Shown: positions 1 through 9,088, counted from the first letter of the stretch. The stretch is DNA of 64,000 bases from Thermohalobaculum sp039805905 (GCA_039805905.1 JBDIVM010000002.1:817469-881468); one strand, 5' to 3'. Numbers and translations are program-made. The notes: a model not told the origin generated them from the sequence alone.

Positions 1-731
1 CGAATGATCAGCGGCGCGTTCCCCGGCGCGACGCCCGACAGCACCAGGAGATCGGGCTGGGTCCGCAGCACCGGGGTGAGCACCGGCACGAAGTCGCGGG
101 TGTCGTTCTGGTAGGTGTCCGAGGCGGCGACCACCTCGAGGCCCAGCGCCTTCGCGGCCTCGACGCCGCCGTCACGCTGGCTGAGGGGATCGGACTCGTT
201 TGCCGCCAGGAAGGCGACCCTCTTCACCCCCTTGTTGTCACGCAGATACTTGTAGATCGCCGGGCCGGACTGGTAGTTCGCCACCATTCCCAGCACCGCG
301 TTTCCTGCGGGCGGCGCGTAGAGCTCCTTCGGGAAGGCATAGGGGAAGTAGATGATCCCGCTCTGCTCGGCGACCGGGCGCACGGCGGCGGCGCCGTCGT
401 CGACATTGGGACCGACCACGTAGCGGATGCCCTCCTGAGCCATCTTCTCCATGCCGGCGATGGCGCGCTTCGGATCCTTCTGGTCGTCGAAAGTGACGAT
501 CTCTATGTCGTAGGTCTTGTCGCCGATGGTGACGCCGCCGGTCTCGTTCACCCAGGCGGCGCGCGTCTGCATCGAGCGAACGTTCGAGATGCCCCAGGCA
601 GCGGCCGGGCCGCTGGTCACGCCCACAAAGCCGATCTTGAGTGTTTCGTTTGCGGCATCGGCGGCCGAGCCGGCACCGAGCGAAAAGAGCGCTGCAGCGG
701 CGACGGCCCTGAGCAAAGTCCTTCTTTCCAT
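1..731 (-). CDS. Branched-chain amino acid/urea-type ABC transporter substrate-binding protein (3' part beyond the window)
   Basis: Periplasmic solute receptor of the Liv/Urt type (peripheral binding fold I). The gene runs off the left edge, so only about 243 N-terminal residues are visible. It opens with a signal peptide (MERRTLLRAVAAAALFSLG, then an Ala-rich stretch), followed by the family's typical start of the mature part, LKIGFVGVTSGPAAAWG, and a segment around TFDDQKDPKRAIAGMEKM. The ATG has a GGGAGGA ribosome site just upstream. It is divergent from a FadR-like regulator and a ureide-catabolic operon, so uptake of a purine, ureide or urea-type compound is a reasonable inference, but the ligand cannot be read from sequence. 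The rest of the transporter must lie outside the window. Confidence 0.85.
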   Translation of the reverse strand, partial: MERRTLLRAVAAAALFSLGAGSAADAANETLKIGFVGVTSGPAAAWGISNVRSMQTRAAWVNETGGVTIGDKTYDIEIVTFDDQKDPKRAIAGMEKMAQEGIRYVVGPNVDDGAAAVRPVAEQSGIIYFPYAFPKELYAPPAGNAVLGMVANYQSGPAIYKYLRDNKGVKRVAFLAANESDPLSQRDGGVEAAKALGLEVVAASDTYQNDTRDFVPVLTPVLRTQPDLLVLSGVAPGNAPLII

Positions 732-803
732 GATTGGATCCTCCCTTTGCAATCCGCGGACGGGCGATCTTCCCGTGGGCGCGGGCAACCCCACAGAACA
801 AGA

Positions 804-858
804 TTGTTAACAAGATTGTCAACGATATTTTGACATCTGTCGCATCGCTATGCCATAT
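804..858 (+). promoter_or_regulatory. Divergent promoter region with GntR-type operator
   Basis: A perfect 10-bp palindrome, TTGTTAACAA (804-813), sits in a near-repeat (AAGATTGTTAAC then AAGATTGTCAAC). It is followed on the + strand by TTGACA (830-835), a 17-nt spacer and CCATAT (853-858). A TTGACA also reads on the minus strand at 817-822 toward the binding-protein gene. TTGT-N2-ACAA palindromes suit FadR-subfamily GntR regulators, and the downstream gene is one, so autoregulation and control of both directions is inferred. Confidence 0.5.
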
Positions 859-935
859 GAGCAAGGATTGCTGCACGGGTAAGGATTGATGCGGACCCGG
901 CGGCCGCCGGACGCAGCGAATGCGAGGGAAATGCC

Positions 936-1655
936 GTGGTGAACAGTGCCGATCGCGCTCCGGAGCGGACGGCCGCGGAAACCGCGCCGAGCGAGCAGCA
1001 GATCGTCGAGCGCATCTATGCGGCCGTGATGGAGCAGCGTCTGCCGCCGCGCACCCGGCTGACCGAATCGATGCTCTGCGAGAGCTTCGGCGTCGGCCGG
1101 ATGCGGGTGCGACGGGCGCTCCTGCTGCTCGCAAGCCAGGGCATCGTCGACCTGCACTCGAACAAGGGCGCCGCGGTCGCCAGTCCTGGCCGCAAGGAGG
1201 CGCGCGATGTGTTCGAGGCCCGGCTTGCGCTCGAGCCGAGCATCGTCCGCCAGGTTGCCAACCGGGCGCGGCCTGCCGATCTCGACGCGCTCGCCCGGCA
1301 TATCGCGATGGAAGCCGCCTCCCGCAACCGGCGCAACCGGCGCGATGCGATCCGGCTCTCGGGCGAGTTCCACCTGCGGCTGGCCGAGACCACGGGCAAT
1401 GCCGTGCTCGCGCGGATGCTGCGCGAGCTGGTGACCCGCAGCTCGCTGATCATCGGCCTCTTCGGCACCTCGGGCAGCCCGCACTGCGAGGAGCACGAGC
1501 ATGCCGGAATCCTCGAGGCACTGCGCCGCCGCGACGGCGACCGGGCCGAGACGCTGATCCGCGCCCACATCATGCATATCGAGGCGGATCTCGACCTCAG
1601 CGCCGCCAGTCGGGCCGAGCCGGACCTGCTGAGCATCCTGGGGGCTGCGAAATGA
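936..1655 (+). CDS. GntR family regulator, FadR/FCD subfamily
   Basis: DNA-binding regulator, 239 aa, probably controlling the ureide genes that follow. The N-terminal winged helix is at about residues 20-85 (helix-turn-helix region ending in GVGRMRVRRALLLLASQG). An all-helical FCD ligand domain follows at about residues 90-225, with the expected metal-site pattern of a histidine in FHLRLAE and two further histidines near HCEEHEHAGI and RAHIMHIEAD. The start is one of two adjacent GTG codons after GCGAGGGAAATGCC. The stop overlaps the puuE start by ATGA, so regulator and enzyme are translationally coupled. The ligand is likely a purine-degradation intermediate (inference). Confidence 0.85.
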   Translation: MVNSADRAPERTAAETAPSEQQIVERIYAAVMEQRLPPRTRLTESMLCESFGVGRMRVRRALLLLASQGIVDLHSNKGAAVASPGRKEARDVFEARLALEPSIVRQVANRARPADLDALARHIAMEAASRNRRNRRDAIRLSGEFHLRLAETTGNAVLARMLRELVTRSSLIIGLFGTSGSPHCEEHEHAGILEALRRRDGDRAETLIRAHIMHIEADLDLSAASRAEPDLLSILGAAK

Positions 1656-2569
1656 TCAACCAGGCAGGCTATCCCCGAGATCTTCTTGGCTATGCCGGGT
1701 CACCGCCTCAGGCCCGCTGGCCGGGCGGCGCACGGGTGGCGGTGCAGTTCGTGCTGAATGTCGAGGAAGGCGGCGAGAACTGTGTACTGCATGGCGATGC
1801 CGCCTCGGAAGCCTTCCTCTCCGAGATCGTCGGCGCCCTGCCCTTCGCGGGTGCGCGCCACATGTCGATGGAGTCGATCTACGAATACGGCTCGCGCGCG
1901 GGCGCCTGGCGCATCCTCGACCTGTTCCGCGCCCATAGCCTGCCGCTGACCGTCTTCGCGGTGGCGATGGCGGCCGAGCGGGCGCCACAGATCATCGAGC
2001 GGGCGCTCGCGGACGGTCACGAAATCGCCAGCCACGGACTGCGCTGGATCAACTATCACGGCATGGACGAGGCCGAGGAGCGGGACCACATCGCAAGGGC
2101 GGTCGAGATCCTGACCCGGATCTGCGGCGACCGCCCACTCGGCTGGTACACCGGGCGGACCTCCGAGAACACCCGCCGGCTGGTGGCCGAGCATGGCGGC
2201 TTCCTCTACGACGCCGATGACTATTCCGACGACCTGCCGTTCTGGAGCCGGATGCAGCCGGGCCAGCTGATTGTGCCCTACACGCTCGACACCAATGACA
2301 TGCGCTTCGCCACCGCGCAGGGTTTCAACACCGGCGAGCAGTTCTTCACCTATCTGCGCGATGCCTTCGACGCGCTCTATGAGGAAGGCGCCGCGCGGCC
2401 GAAGATGATGTCGATCGGCATGCATGCCCGGCTCCTTGGCCGGCCCGGCCGGATCGGGGCCCTGAAGCGCTTCCTCGACCACATCTCGCGTCACGACCGC
2501 GTCTGGGTTGCCCGCCGCATCGACATCGCCCGGCACTGGCGCGAGGCCCACCCCGAGGGCGCCGCGTGA
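1652..2569 (+). CDS. puuE: PuuE-type allantoinase (polysaccharide-deacetylase fold)
   Basis: NodB/polysaccharide-deacetylase family enzyme of 305 aa, the usual length of PuuE, the metal-independent allantoinase that opens allantoin to allantoate. It carries the family N-terminus (RDLLGYAGSPPQARWPGGAR), a SMESIYEYGSRAGAWRILDLF segment, the AHGHEIASHG-like block (DGHEIASHGLRWINY) and GWYTGRTSENTRRLV. It starts inside the stop of the GntR gene and ends overlapping uraD by four bases, giving a three-gene operon. The neighbouring uraD, allA and allE genes make this assignment stronger than homology to a generic chitooligosaccharide deacetylase would. Confidence 0.88.
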   Translation: MINQAGYPRDLLGYAGSPPQARWPGGARVAVQFVLNVEEGGENCVLHGDAASEAFLSEIVGALPFAGARHMSMESIYEYGSRAGAWRILDLFRAHSLPLTVFAVAMAAERAPQIIERALADGHEIASHGLRWINYHGMDEAEERDHIARAVEILTRICGDRPLGWYTGRTSENTRRLVAEHGGFLYDADDYSDDLPFWSRMQPGQLIVPYTLDTNDMRFATAQGFNTGEQFFTYLRDAFDALYEEGAARPKMMSIGMHARLLGRPGRIGALKRFLDHISRHDRVWVARRIDIARHWREAHPEGAA

Positions 2570-3087
2570 CACGCTTCGTGAAGGATCCGCCCACGAGCCT
2601 CGACCGGGCGGGTTTCCTCGCCCGCTACGGAGGCGCCTATGAGCACAGTCCTTGGATTGCCGCGGCGGTCTGGGATGCGGGCGAGACCGCCGACGGCGTC
2701 GAGGCGCTGGCCGATGCCATGGCGAGGCGCGTCGATGCGGCGGACGCGGCGGCGAAGCTCGCTCTCCTCCGGGCCCATCCGGACCTTGCAGGCAGGCTCG
2801 CGGTCCGCGGCGAGATGACGGCGGAGTCCGCCGCCGAGCAGACCGGGGCCGGTCTCGACCGCTGCTCGCCGGCCGAGTTCAGCGAGTTCCAGGAGCTCAA
2901 TGCGCGCTACCGGACCCGGTTCGGATTCCCCTTCATCCTTGCGGTCCGTGGCCACGACCGGCAGAGCATTCTCGCCGCCTTCCGCCGCCGCATCGACAAT
3001 TCACGGGCCGACGAGATCCGCGAGGCGCTCGGCCAGGTCCACCGCATTGCCAGACTGCGGCTGCTTGCGCTCGCGGCAGAGGACTAG
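2566..3087 (+). CDS. uraD: OHCU decarboxylase (2-oxo-4-hydroxy-4-carboxy-5-ureidoimidazoline decarboxylase)
   Basis: Converts OHCU to S-allantoin in urate breakdown. At 173 aa it is the normal bacterial UraD size. The hallmark LLRAHPDLAGRLA motif with the catalytic histidine is present near residue 67, and the helical bundle continues through FSEFQELNARYRTRFGFPFILAVRG. The GTG start lies in the last codons of puuE. Upstream urate oxidase and HIU hydrolase are not in the window, so the pathway is only partly encoded here. Confidence 0.9.
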   Translation: MTRFVKDPPTSLDRAGFLARYGGAYEHSPWIAAAVWDAGETADGVEALADAMARRVDAADAAAKLALLRAHPDLAGRLAVRGEMTAESAAEQTGAGLDRCSPAEFSEFQELNARYRTRFGFPFILAVRGHDRQSILAAFRRRIDNSRADEIREALGQVHRIARLRLLALAAED

Positions 3088-3099
3088 CCGGGAACAGGG

Positions 3100-3375
3100 T
3101 CAGCCGGCGCGGAGCACCATCAGCGCATGCCGGCCGGCCATGGTCAGAACCAGCGAGCCGAAGTTCAGCTCGGCGAGTCCGAGCGACAGCAGGCGTTCTG
3201 CTTCCGGTGCCGGAATCCGGCGCCGGATGATGCCACTGTCCAGTTCCTCGAGCGCGGATTTCTCGTCCGGTGTCAGGCGGGCCGCCAGGCCGGCGCCGTT
3301 ATTCTTTGCCTTGTTCGCACAAGAACACCACGCGACAGGCCGCCCATTAGCCGGACGGGACATCATCGGACGCAT
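3100..3375 (-). CDS. Small hypothetical protein
   Basis: A 91-aa product I do not recognise. The first 30 residues are unstructured with a CSC motif. The rest forms a plausible small helical domain (LTPDEKSALEELDSGIIRRR ... AERLLSLGLAELNFGSLVL). AAGGA lies upstream of the ATG. It is convergent with uraD with a 12-bp gap and downstream of a tRNA on the same strand. It could be a short winged-helix-like protein; no function is assigned. Confidence 0.5.
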   Translation of the reverse strand: MRPMMSRPANGRPVAWCSCANKAKNNGAGLAARLTPDEKSALEELDSGIIRRRIPAPEAERLLSLGLAELNFGSLVLTMAGRHALMVLRAG

Positions 3376-3579
3376 CCTTCACCAGCAACCATTCAAGTTC
3401 ACCCGAAAACAACACGACTGACACTGAACATTTCATCACAAATCGACGATTCTTGGAACCGTTTGTTGTGCGTTGACCGGCTCGGCCGGCAACGCAGGCC
3501 GGGAATCCAGCCCCGCGCCGGGCCTCGCGGCAATTCCGGTCATCGTTCAACGGCGGCGAGGACGGTGTCCTGAGGATAC

Positions 3580-3663
3580 TGGTGCCCGGAGCGAGACTCG
3601 AACTCGCACGCCTTGCGGCAAAGGTTTTTGAGACCTTCGTGTCTACCATTCCACCATCCGGGC
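3580..3663 (-). tRNA. tRNA-Leu (anticodon CAA)
   Basis: Class II tRNA with a seven-bp acceptor stem (GCCCGGA with TCCGGGC), an anticodon loop CTCAAAA giving anticodon CAA, a long variable arm, a T-loop GTTCGAGTC, and an encoded CCA end. The 5' end is at 3663 on the minus strand. Confidence 0.93.
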
Positions 3664-3807
3664 CCGGCGCCAGAACCTGAGGGAAAAACACCGCCCGCGC
3701 AAGGGCCGTCGCGAGCCCGCCGCCGGAACCGGCCATTGCCCCGGGCTCGCCGATCCGACAAGAATGGATGCCGCGGACGGCTTTGCTCCGGCCGCGGGAG
3801 ACCGTTC

Positions 3808-5679
3808 ATGCCGCATGACACGAGCCTGATCTCCACCATCGTCGTTGGCCTGGTGCTCGCCTTCGTGTTCGGCACCCTCGCGGTGCGGTTCCGCCAGCCC
3901 CCGCTCGTCGGCTATCTGCTCGCCGGCGTGATGGTCGGACCCCACACGCCGGGCTTTGTCGCCGACCGTCAGCTCGTCGAACAGCTTGCCGAGATCGGAG
4001 TCGGACTCCTGATGTTCGGCGTCGGACTGCAATTCTCGCCGGGCGACATGCGTGCCGTGCGGGGGATATCAATCTCTGCGGCGCTGGCGCAAATGGTGGT
4101 CGCGACCCTCCTCGGCGTCGGGCTGGGATGGCTGATGGGCTGGTCGCTGGGTGGCAGCCTTGTGTATGGGCTGGCTCTCTCGGTTGCCTCGACGATCGTG
4201 CTGCTGAAATGGCTGCAGGACCGCCATCTGGTTGAAACCGAACGCGGCAAGATCGCGATCGGCTTGTTGGTTGTCGAGGACCTCGCCATGATTCTGGCGC
4301 TGGTGCTTATCCCGGCAGCCGCCAGCCTTGCCGAGGGCAGCAGCGGGGTGCGCCTCCCGGTCGCGACCTGGCTGGTCACCCTGCTCGGCGCACAGCCGGC
4401 GATGGGCATTCTGGTCGGCGTGACCCTCCTGAAGGTCGCACTCTTCATCGGGGTCATGCTGCTGTTCGGGCGTCGGTTGGTCCCAGCGCTGCTCCATCAC
4501 GTCGCGCATACCGGCTCGCGCGAGCTGTTCCGGCTCGCCGTGCTGGTGACCGCTCTCGGCATTGCGTGGGGCGCCGCGCGGCTCTTCGGCGTGTCGCCGG
4601 CGCTCGGTGCGTTCTTCGCCGGCATGGTGCTGTCCGAGAGCAAGCTCAGCCAGCGCGCCGCGCAGGAGACGCTGCCGCTGCGGGATGCCTTTGCCGTGCT
4701 GTTCTTCATCTCGGTCGGAATGCTGGTCGACCCGCTGGCGATCCTTCGCCAACCGTTGGCCCTCATTGCCACCGTCCTGATCATCCTGGTCGGCCGCTCG
4801 ATCGCCGCCTTCGCGGTCGTGCACGCTTTCGGCCACCCACCAGCCACCGCGCTGTTGGTCGCGGCAAGCCGGGCGCAGATCGGCGAGTTCTCGTTCATCC
4901 TGGTGCAGCTGGCCATCGGACTTGGGCTCCTGCCGCCCGAGGCACAACCGCTGGTGCTTGCTGGCGCGCTCGTCACCATCGTCGTCAACCCGCTCATGGT
5001 CTACGGCGCCGAACGGCTGGCCCCCGTGATCGAACGCCGGTTAACTACCGCGGCGCCGGCTGTCTTGCCTGCGCCACCGGCCGAAGCGGTAGCAGAATCG
5101 TCGGGCGGGCAGCCGCCCCCGATCCCGGAGCAGCAACCGGAGGAGAAAGGCGCCGAGGCGATCGCACATCCGGCGCCGACCGCGCTCTCGGGACATGTGG
5201 TCCTGATCGGGTTCGGCCGCGTCGGCAGCGTCATCGGCGAGGCGCTGGATCACGCCGGCGAGAGCTATCTGGTGATCGAGGCCGCCGACGCCCGGATCGT
5301 CGAGCTCGGCAAGCGCGGCATCGAGGGCTTCGCCGGCAACGCCGCCAATCCGGACGTCCTGGCGCTCGCCGCGATCGCGCGGGCGCGGCTGCTCGTCATC
5401 GCGATCCCGGATGCCTTCGAGTCCGGTCAGATCGCCGCGCAGGCGCGGGCCGCAAATCCCGAGCTCAGGATCGTTGCGCGCGCCCATTCCGGCGCCGAGG
5501 CGAACCATATCGCCAGCCTTGGCGCCGATGTCGTGGTCAAGGCCGAGCGCGAGATCGCCCGCGGCATGGTGCGCCGCCTGAAGCTCCGGCCAGTCGGCAA
5601 AGCGGGGACTCGGCCGGATGCCGCCCAGCCGGATGGTCAGACCGGATCGACGAGCACCTCGACCGTATCCGGGAAATGA
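3808..5679 (+). CDS. ybaL: CPA2 family cation:proton antiporter with RCK domain (YbaL/Kef-like)
   Basis: Inner-membrane K+/H+-type antiporter, 623 aa. About the first 400 residues form a Na/H-exchanger fold with some 12 hydrophobic segments and the conserved GYLLAGVMVGPHTPGF stretch. A Pro/Glu/Ala-rich cytoplasmic linker follows. The C-terminal TrkA-N/RCK domain has a nucleotide-binding motif (VVLIGFGRVGSVIGEAL) and acidic partner near LVIEAADARIVEL. The linker is longer than in E. coli YbaL. The ATG at 3808 begins the hydrophobic domain; the open frame extends further upstream only through the tRNA. The last 43 bases overlap the 3' end of allA on the other strand. Confidence 0.85.
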   Translation: MPHDTSLISTIVVGLVLAFVFGTLAVRFRQPPLVGYLLAGVMVGPHTPGFVADRQLVEQLAEIGVGLLMFGVGLQFSPGDMRAVRGISISAALAQMVVATLLGVGLGWLMGWSLGGSLVYGLALSVASTIVLLKWLQDRHLVETERGKIAIGLLVVEDLAMILALVLIPAAASLAEGSSGVRLPVATWLVTLLGAQPAMGILVGVTLLKVALFIGVMLLFGRRLVPALLHHVAHTGSRELFRLAVLVTALGIAWGAARLFGVSPALGAFFAGMVLSESKLSQRAAQETLPLRDAFAVLFFISVGMLVDPLAILRQPLALIATVLIILVGRSIAAFAVVHAFGHPPATALLVAASRAQIGEFSFILVQLAIGLGLLPPEAQPLVLAGALVTIVVNPLMVYGAERLAPVIERRLTTAAPAVLPAPPAEAVAESSGGQPPPIPEQQPEEKGAEAIAHPAPTALSGHVVLIGFGRVGSVIGEALDHAGESYLVIEAADARIVELGKRGIEGFAGNAANPDVLALAAIARARLLVIAIPDAFESGQIAAQARAANPELRIVARAHSGAEANHIASLGADVVVKAEREIARGMVRRLKLRPVGKAGTRPDAAQPDGQTGSTSTSTVSGK

Positions 5680-6149
5680 TGCTCCTCCAGGTTCTCGCCC
5701 GGCCCGCGCCGGTCGACCACGAGGAAATCCTGCACCGGGGATAGCGCCAGCAGCGGATGGTGCCAGATGCCGCGGGTTATCTGCAGGCCCTGATCGCCGC
5801 GCACCAGGAACGCCCGGCAGGCCGCGGGTTCGGGCCGCTCGGCCACTACTGCCAGCCAGGGCAGCCGCTCCATCGGCACGAAGGCCTGGCTGCCGAGCGG
5901 GTGGCGCTCGATCATCGTGATCCTGATCGGCAGCGGCCAGGGCGTGCCGCGGAAGATCGACAGCACCGTCTGACCGTCGGCGCCGCAATCCGCCGCGGCC
6001 AGAGCATGGTAGCGCCGGGTCCGGCCACCGTTGATCAGGTAGCTCCGCGCCGGGTCCGCCTCGATCACGTCGCCGAACGGAGCAAAGGCCGCGGCTGTCA
6101 GTGGCTCGAGTGTCAGCCGGATCCTCGCCGTGGTCCCCGCACCGCTCAT
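5637..6149 (-). CDS. allA: Ureidoglycolate lyase
   Basis: Cleaves ureidoglycolate to glyoxylate and urea, the last step of ureide use. At 170 aa with the cupin-like AllA fold it contains RTRRYHALAAADC and the signatures HPLGSQAFVPM and TRGIWHHPLLAL. Its ATG overlaps the stop of the allE-like gene as ATGA, making a two-gene operon. The 3' end overlaps the antiporter gene on the opposite strand, so both stop codons must be read from convergent transcripts. Confidence 0.9.
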   Translation of the reverse strand: MSGAGTTARIRLTLEPLTAAAFAPFGDVIEADPARSYLINGGRTRRYHALAAADCGADGQTVLSIFRGTPWPLPIRITMIERHPLGSQAFVPMERLPWLAVVAERPEPAACRAFLVRGDQGLQITRGIWHHPLLALSPVQDFLVVDRRGPGENLEEHHFPDTVEVLVDPV

Positions 6150-6985
6150 ACTGCCGTCCCGGAAAGCCGGAGCTGCGGGTGGCGGTTCACGTCCTTGTAG
6201 AGCAGATAGCGGAAACGCCCCGGCCCGCCAGCATAGCAGGCCTGCGGGCAGAAGGCGCGCAGCCAAATGAAATCGCCCGCCTCGACCTCGACCCAGTCGC
6301 GGTTCAGGCGGTAGACCGCCTTGCCCTCGAGCACATAGAGCCCGTGCTCCATCACATGGGTCTCCATGAACGGGATCGCGGCGCCCGGCTCGAAGGTCAC
6401 GATCGTGACATGCATGTCGTGACGCGGATCGGCATGGTCGAAGAAACGGGTCGTCGCCCAGCGCCCATCCGTATGCGGCATGGGCACGGGCGCGATGTCG
6501 CGCTCGTTGGTCACCAGCACCTCGGGTTTGCCGAGTCCCGCGACGGCCTCATAGGCCTTGCGGATCCAGTGGAAGCGGAGAGGCTGTGCCGCCCGGTTCG
6601 ACAGGCTCCATTCGGTCCCGGGTGGCAGGTAGGCGAAGCCGCCCGGCTCCAACCGGTGCACCATGCCGGCGACGGTCAGTTCGAGCTGGCCCTCGAGCAC
6701 GAACAGCGCGGCCTCGGCCTCCGGGTCCGGCTCGGGTCGGTCGCTGCCGCCGCCGGGCGCGACCTCCATGATGTATTGCGCGAAGGTTTCGGCAAACCCC
6801 GAGAGCGGACGCGCCAGAATCCAGGCGCGCGCCCGGTCCCAGAACGGCAGCGCGCTGGTCACGATATCGCGCATCACCCCGCGCGGGATTACCACATAGG
6901 CCTCGGTGAACACCGCCCGCCCGCTCAGCAACTCGTCCTGCCGCGGCGTCCCGCCCCTCGGCGCGTGATAGATGGGGTCTGCCAA
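6146..6985 (-). CDS. allE: (S)-ureidoglycine aminohydrolase (double cupin)
   Basis: Bicupin Mn enzyme that deaminates ureidoglycine to ureidoglycolate. It is 279 aa if it begins at TTG 6985. That TTG follows a good GGGAGG site seven bases upstream, and family members start near LADPIYHAPRGGTPRQDELL, so I chose it over the upstream ATG at 7060, which would add 25 unlike residues. The first cupin is around FVLEGQLELTVAG, and the second has the metal-binding pattern HDMHVTIVTFEPGAAIPF...ETHVMEHGLYVLEG. Coupled to allA. Confidence 0.85.
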   Translation of the reverse strand: MADPIYHAPRGGTPRQDELLSGRAVFTEAYVVIPRGVMRDIVTSALPFWDRARAWILARPLSGFAETFAQYIMEVAPGGGSDRPEPDPEAEAALFVLEGQLELTVAGMVHRLEPGGFAYLPPGTEWSLSNRAAQPLRFHWIRKAYEAVAGLGKPEVLVTNERDIAPVPMPHTDGRWATTRFFDHADPRHDMHVTIVTFEPGAAIPFMETHVMEHGLYVLEGKAVYRLNRDWVEVEAGDFIWLRAFCPQACYAGGPGRFRYLLYKDVNRHPQLRLSGTAV

Positions 6986-7234
6986 GCCTGTCCTCCCGAT
7001 CCCCGGCGGAAGCAATGCCGTCCTTTCCGGGACTATCACCGCCTTGGCCCGGGCAGGCAAGCGCCGGGCGGGCAGGATCGCAGTGTCGCGGCACGGGAGG
7101 CAAGCCCGTCCGAACGCTCATGTCACTTGCATCGGCCGGCGAAGCAGGCAGGTACGACGGGGCAGATCCGAAGAGCCTCACGGCCACGGCTCGTGTCAGC
7201 GATGCCGCCGGCCCGCCTGGAGTGTGCCGCCTTT

Positions 7235-9088
7235 CTACCCGCCCAGGATCTTCACCTTCGGCTCGCCCGGACCCGGCTCACGAGATGCCCCGGATCCGTC
7301 CGTCCCCCGCAACCCGGCGCCAGCCCGGGTCGGCTCCACCTTGACGGGGAAAAAGGCAATCTGGCCGACCCGCCTCTCCTCCGACCTCGCAGAGAGGCGG
7401 TCGAGCGCCCTCTGCACCTTTTCGGCAACATCGGCATCCGCGGGCGGTGCGTACTCCTCGCGCGACCGGCGATCGCATTGCGCGATGGCACCGGCGACGG
7501 TTTCGGGCTTCGAGCGCACCAGCGCGATGAGCCGCGCCGAACTGGTCCCGTAGGCGCTGCCGGCCATCGCGAGGATCCCGCGCTTCCGTATCGCCGGCGC
7601 CGGCACACCCCGATTTGCCTTCGTCGGGTCGGGTCTGGCGAGGTCGCCGCTGAGATCCGTCACCCGGCGCTCGGGCACCGGCGCCGGATGCCGGCCGACC
7701 AGCCGAGGGAGAACAGCGGCCAGGGCGGCGAGCAGCGCGGCGGTCCACAACGCCCCGTACAGCCAGCGCCAGCCGGGATCTTCACCGACGTCGCCGGCAG
7801 GCGTGCTGGCGGGAACTGCCGGTGATCCGTCCGCCGGCTGTGCCGGCGGCGCCATCAAGGGCGGGAGTGTCAGCGACAGTCCGGCCCGCGTACCTGGAAT
7901 GCCATTCGAGGCGGCCAGGGACCCGCTCGGCCGCGCGACAGCAGAGGGCACGGTTGATGCCGGCTCGGCGACCACATCGGCTCCGGCAGGCAGGCCGGGA
8001 GCGGTGCCCCGCACCACGGTATCGCGCGCCAGGACGCGCGTCCGCGCATTCCCTGAGCCGCCCTCCGCGGGCAGGATGGCAAAGACGCCGAGGGCCGATG
8101 GCAGTGCGATCATCGGCTTGTCCGCGCTGCCCCGCGCTTCCGTGGTGGACCGATCCTCCCTGCCGCGCAATCCTTGCGGTATCGCCGGCGTCGGCACCGC
8201 CGCCACACGAGGTCTCTCGGGTGGCACAGAGGGTCCGCGCCAGGCGACGGCGGATGGCAGGGTGGCGCCGCCGGGCGGCGCTGGCACGCTTCGGGACAGC
8301 GCAGGCAGCCCCGCCATGGCCTCGGTCCGGCTCATCAGGTCGCTGACGCTGCTGGAGGCGGAGCGGGGCATCGCGGCAAGTGCGGCAGATCTCCTGATCG
8401 CTTCCAGGAGCGCCGGATCGTCCGCCGCAGGGCCGCCCACGGCCTGCACCGGACCCGGAGACGGCGACCCGGTTCCGCGTTCCGCGGCTGCAGCACGGAC
8501 CTTCCGAGGCACGGCCAGATCGGCCGGCTTGCTAACGGGTGGTTCAGACGCAGCGGTTGCCGCCACCGCAGCCGCGCCTTCTTTCGGCGCCGCCGACCCG
8601 GCAACCGCCGTCGCCTTCTCGACGGAACCGGCAATCGGCGGAAGCAAAACCGTCTCGATCGGGCGCGCCCTGGGCGCCGAAGTCACGACCGGAGATCTGG
8701 CTGGCGGCTGCGCCTCGTCGGTGCCGAAAACCCTGCCGAACACCTTGCCGATCAGCTTGCCGATGTCCGGGCCATCCGAGGCGCCGTCAACGGTCTGCGC
8801 AACGCCCGATGTGGTCAGCCCGCGCTGCTCGGTGTCACCATCGGATCCGCTCTCCGGCCCGCCTGCGGACGCGCCGCCGCCCGAAGACCCGGCACCGCCA
8901 CCTGATCCGCCGCCACCTGATCCGCCGCCACCTGATCCGCCGCCACCTGATCCGCCGCCATCCGATTCACCTCCCTTGGCGAAGGCGAATACGGTTGACA
9001 CACCGTCAGATGTCAGAGTGACCGGCGCCGCAATCATCCCTAGCGCAACAAGCAAAGGGCCTGCGACCATGACCGGGCGGCAACGCAT
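7235..9088 (-). CDS. Low-complexity exported or membrane-anchored protein with GGGGS repeat
   Basis: Unrecognised protein of about 617 aa. An ATG at 9088 with AGGAG upstream leads into a signal-like hydrophobic segment (VMVAGPLLVALGMIAAPVTL). Next comes a run of GGGGS repeats, then about 330 residues rich in Ala, Pro, Gly, Ser and Arg. One clear transmembrane helix (WLYGALWTAALLAALAAVLP) lies near residue 480, before a basic soluble tail of about 130 residues containing CDRRSREEYAPPADADVAEK. The layout suggests a periplasmic disordered stalk with a cytoplasmic tail. The opposite strand is also open for 561 codons, so strand choice rests on the signal peptide, ribosome site and membrane helix. 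Confidence 0.5.
   Translation of the reverse strand: MRCRPVMVAGPLLVALGMIAAPVTLTSDGVSTVFAFAKGGESDGGGSGGGGSGGGGSGGGGSGGGAGSSGGGASAGGPESGSDGDTEQRGLTTSGVAQTVDGASDGPDIGKLIGKVFGRVFGTDEAQPPARSPVVTSAPRARPIETVLLPPIAGSVEKATAVAGSAAPKEGAAAVAATAASEPPVSKPADLAVPRKVRAAAAERGTGSPSPGPVQAVGGPAADDPALLEAIRRSAALAAMPRSASSSVSDLMSRTEAMAGLPALSRSVPAPPGGATLPSAVAWRGPSVPPERPRVAAVPTPAIPQGLRGREDRSTTEARGSADKPMIALPSALGVFAILPAEGGSGNARTRVLARDTVVRGTAPGLPAGADVVAEPASTVPSAVARPSGSLAASNGIPGTRAGLSLTLPPLMAPPAQPADGSPAVPASTPAGDVGEDPGWRWLYGALWTAALLAALAAVLPRLVGRHPAPVPERRVTDLSGDLARPDPTKANRGVPAPAIRKRGILAMAGSAYGTSSARLIALVRSKPETVAGAIAQCDRRSREEYAPPADADVAEKVQRALDRLSARSEERRVGQIAFFPVKVEPTRAGAGLRGTDGSGASREPGPGEPKVKILGG
8901..8960 (-). repeat. Four perfect 15-bp tandem repeats encoding GGGGS
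   Basis: Four identical copies of CCTGATCCGCCGCCA (+ strand), with degenerate copies on both flanks. Read on the minus strand they encode GGGGS units, a flexible linker right after the signal sequence of the low-complexity protein. The identity of the copies at DNA level points to recent slippage expansion. Confidence 0.9.

Noticed and set aside
920..1651. Upstream extension of the puuE frame
   Set aside because: It is out of phase with the GntR gene, rich in Arg/Ala shadow sequence, and the family start is at 1652.
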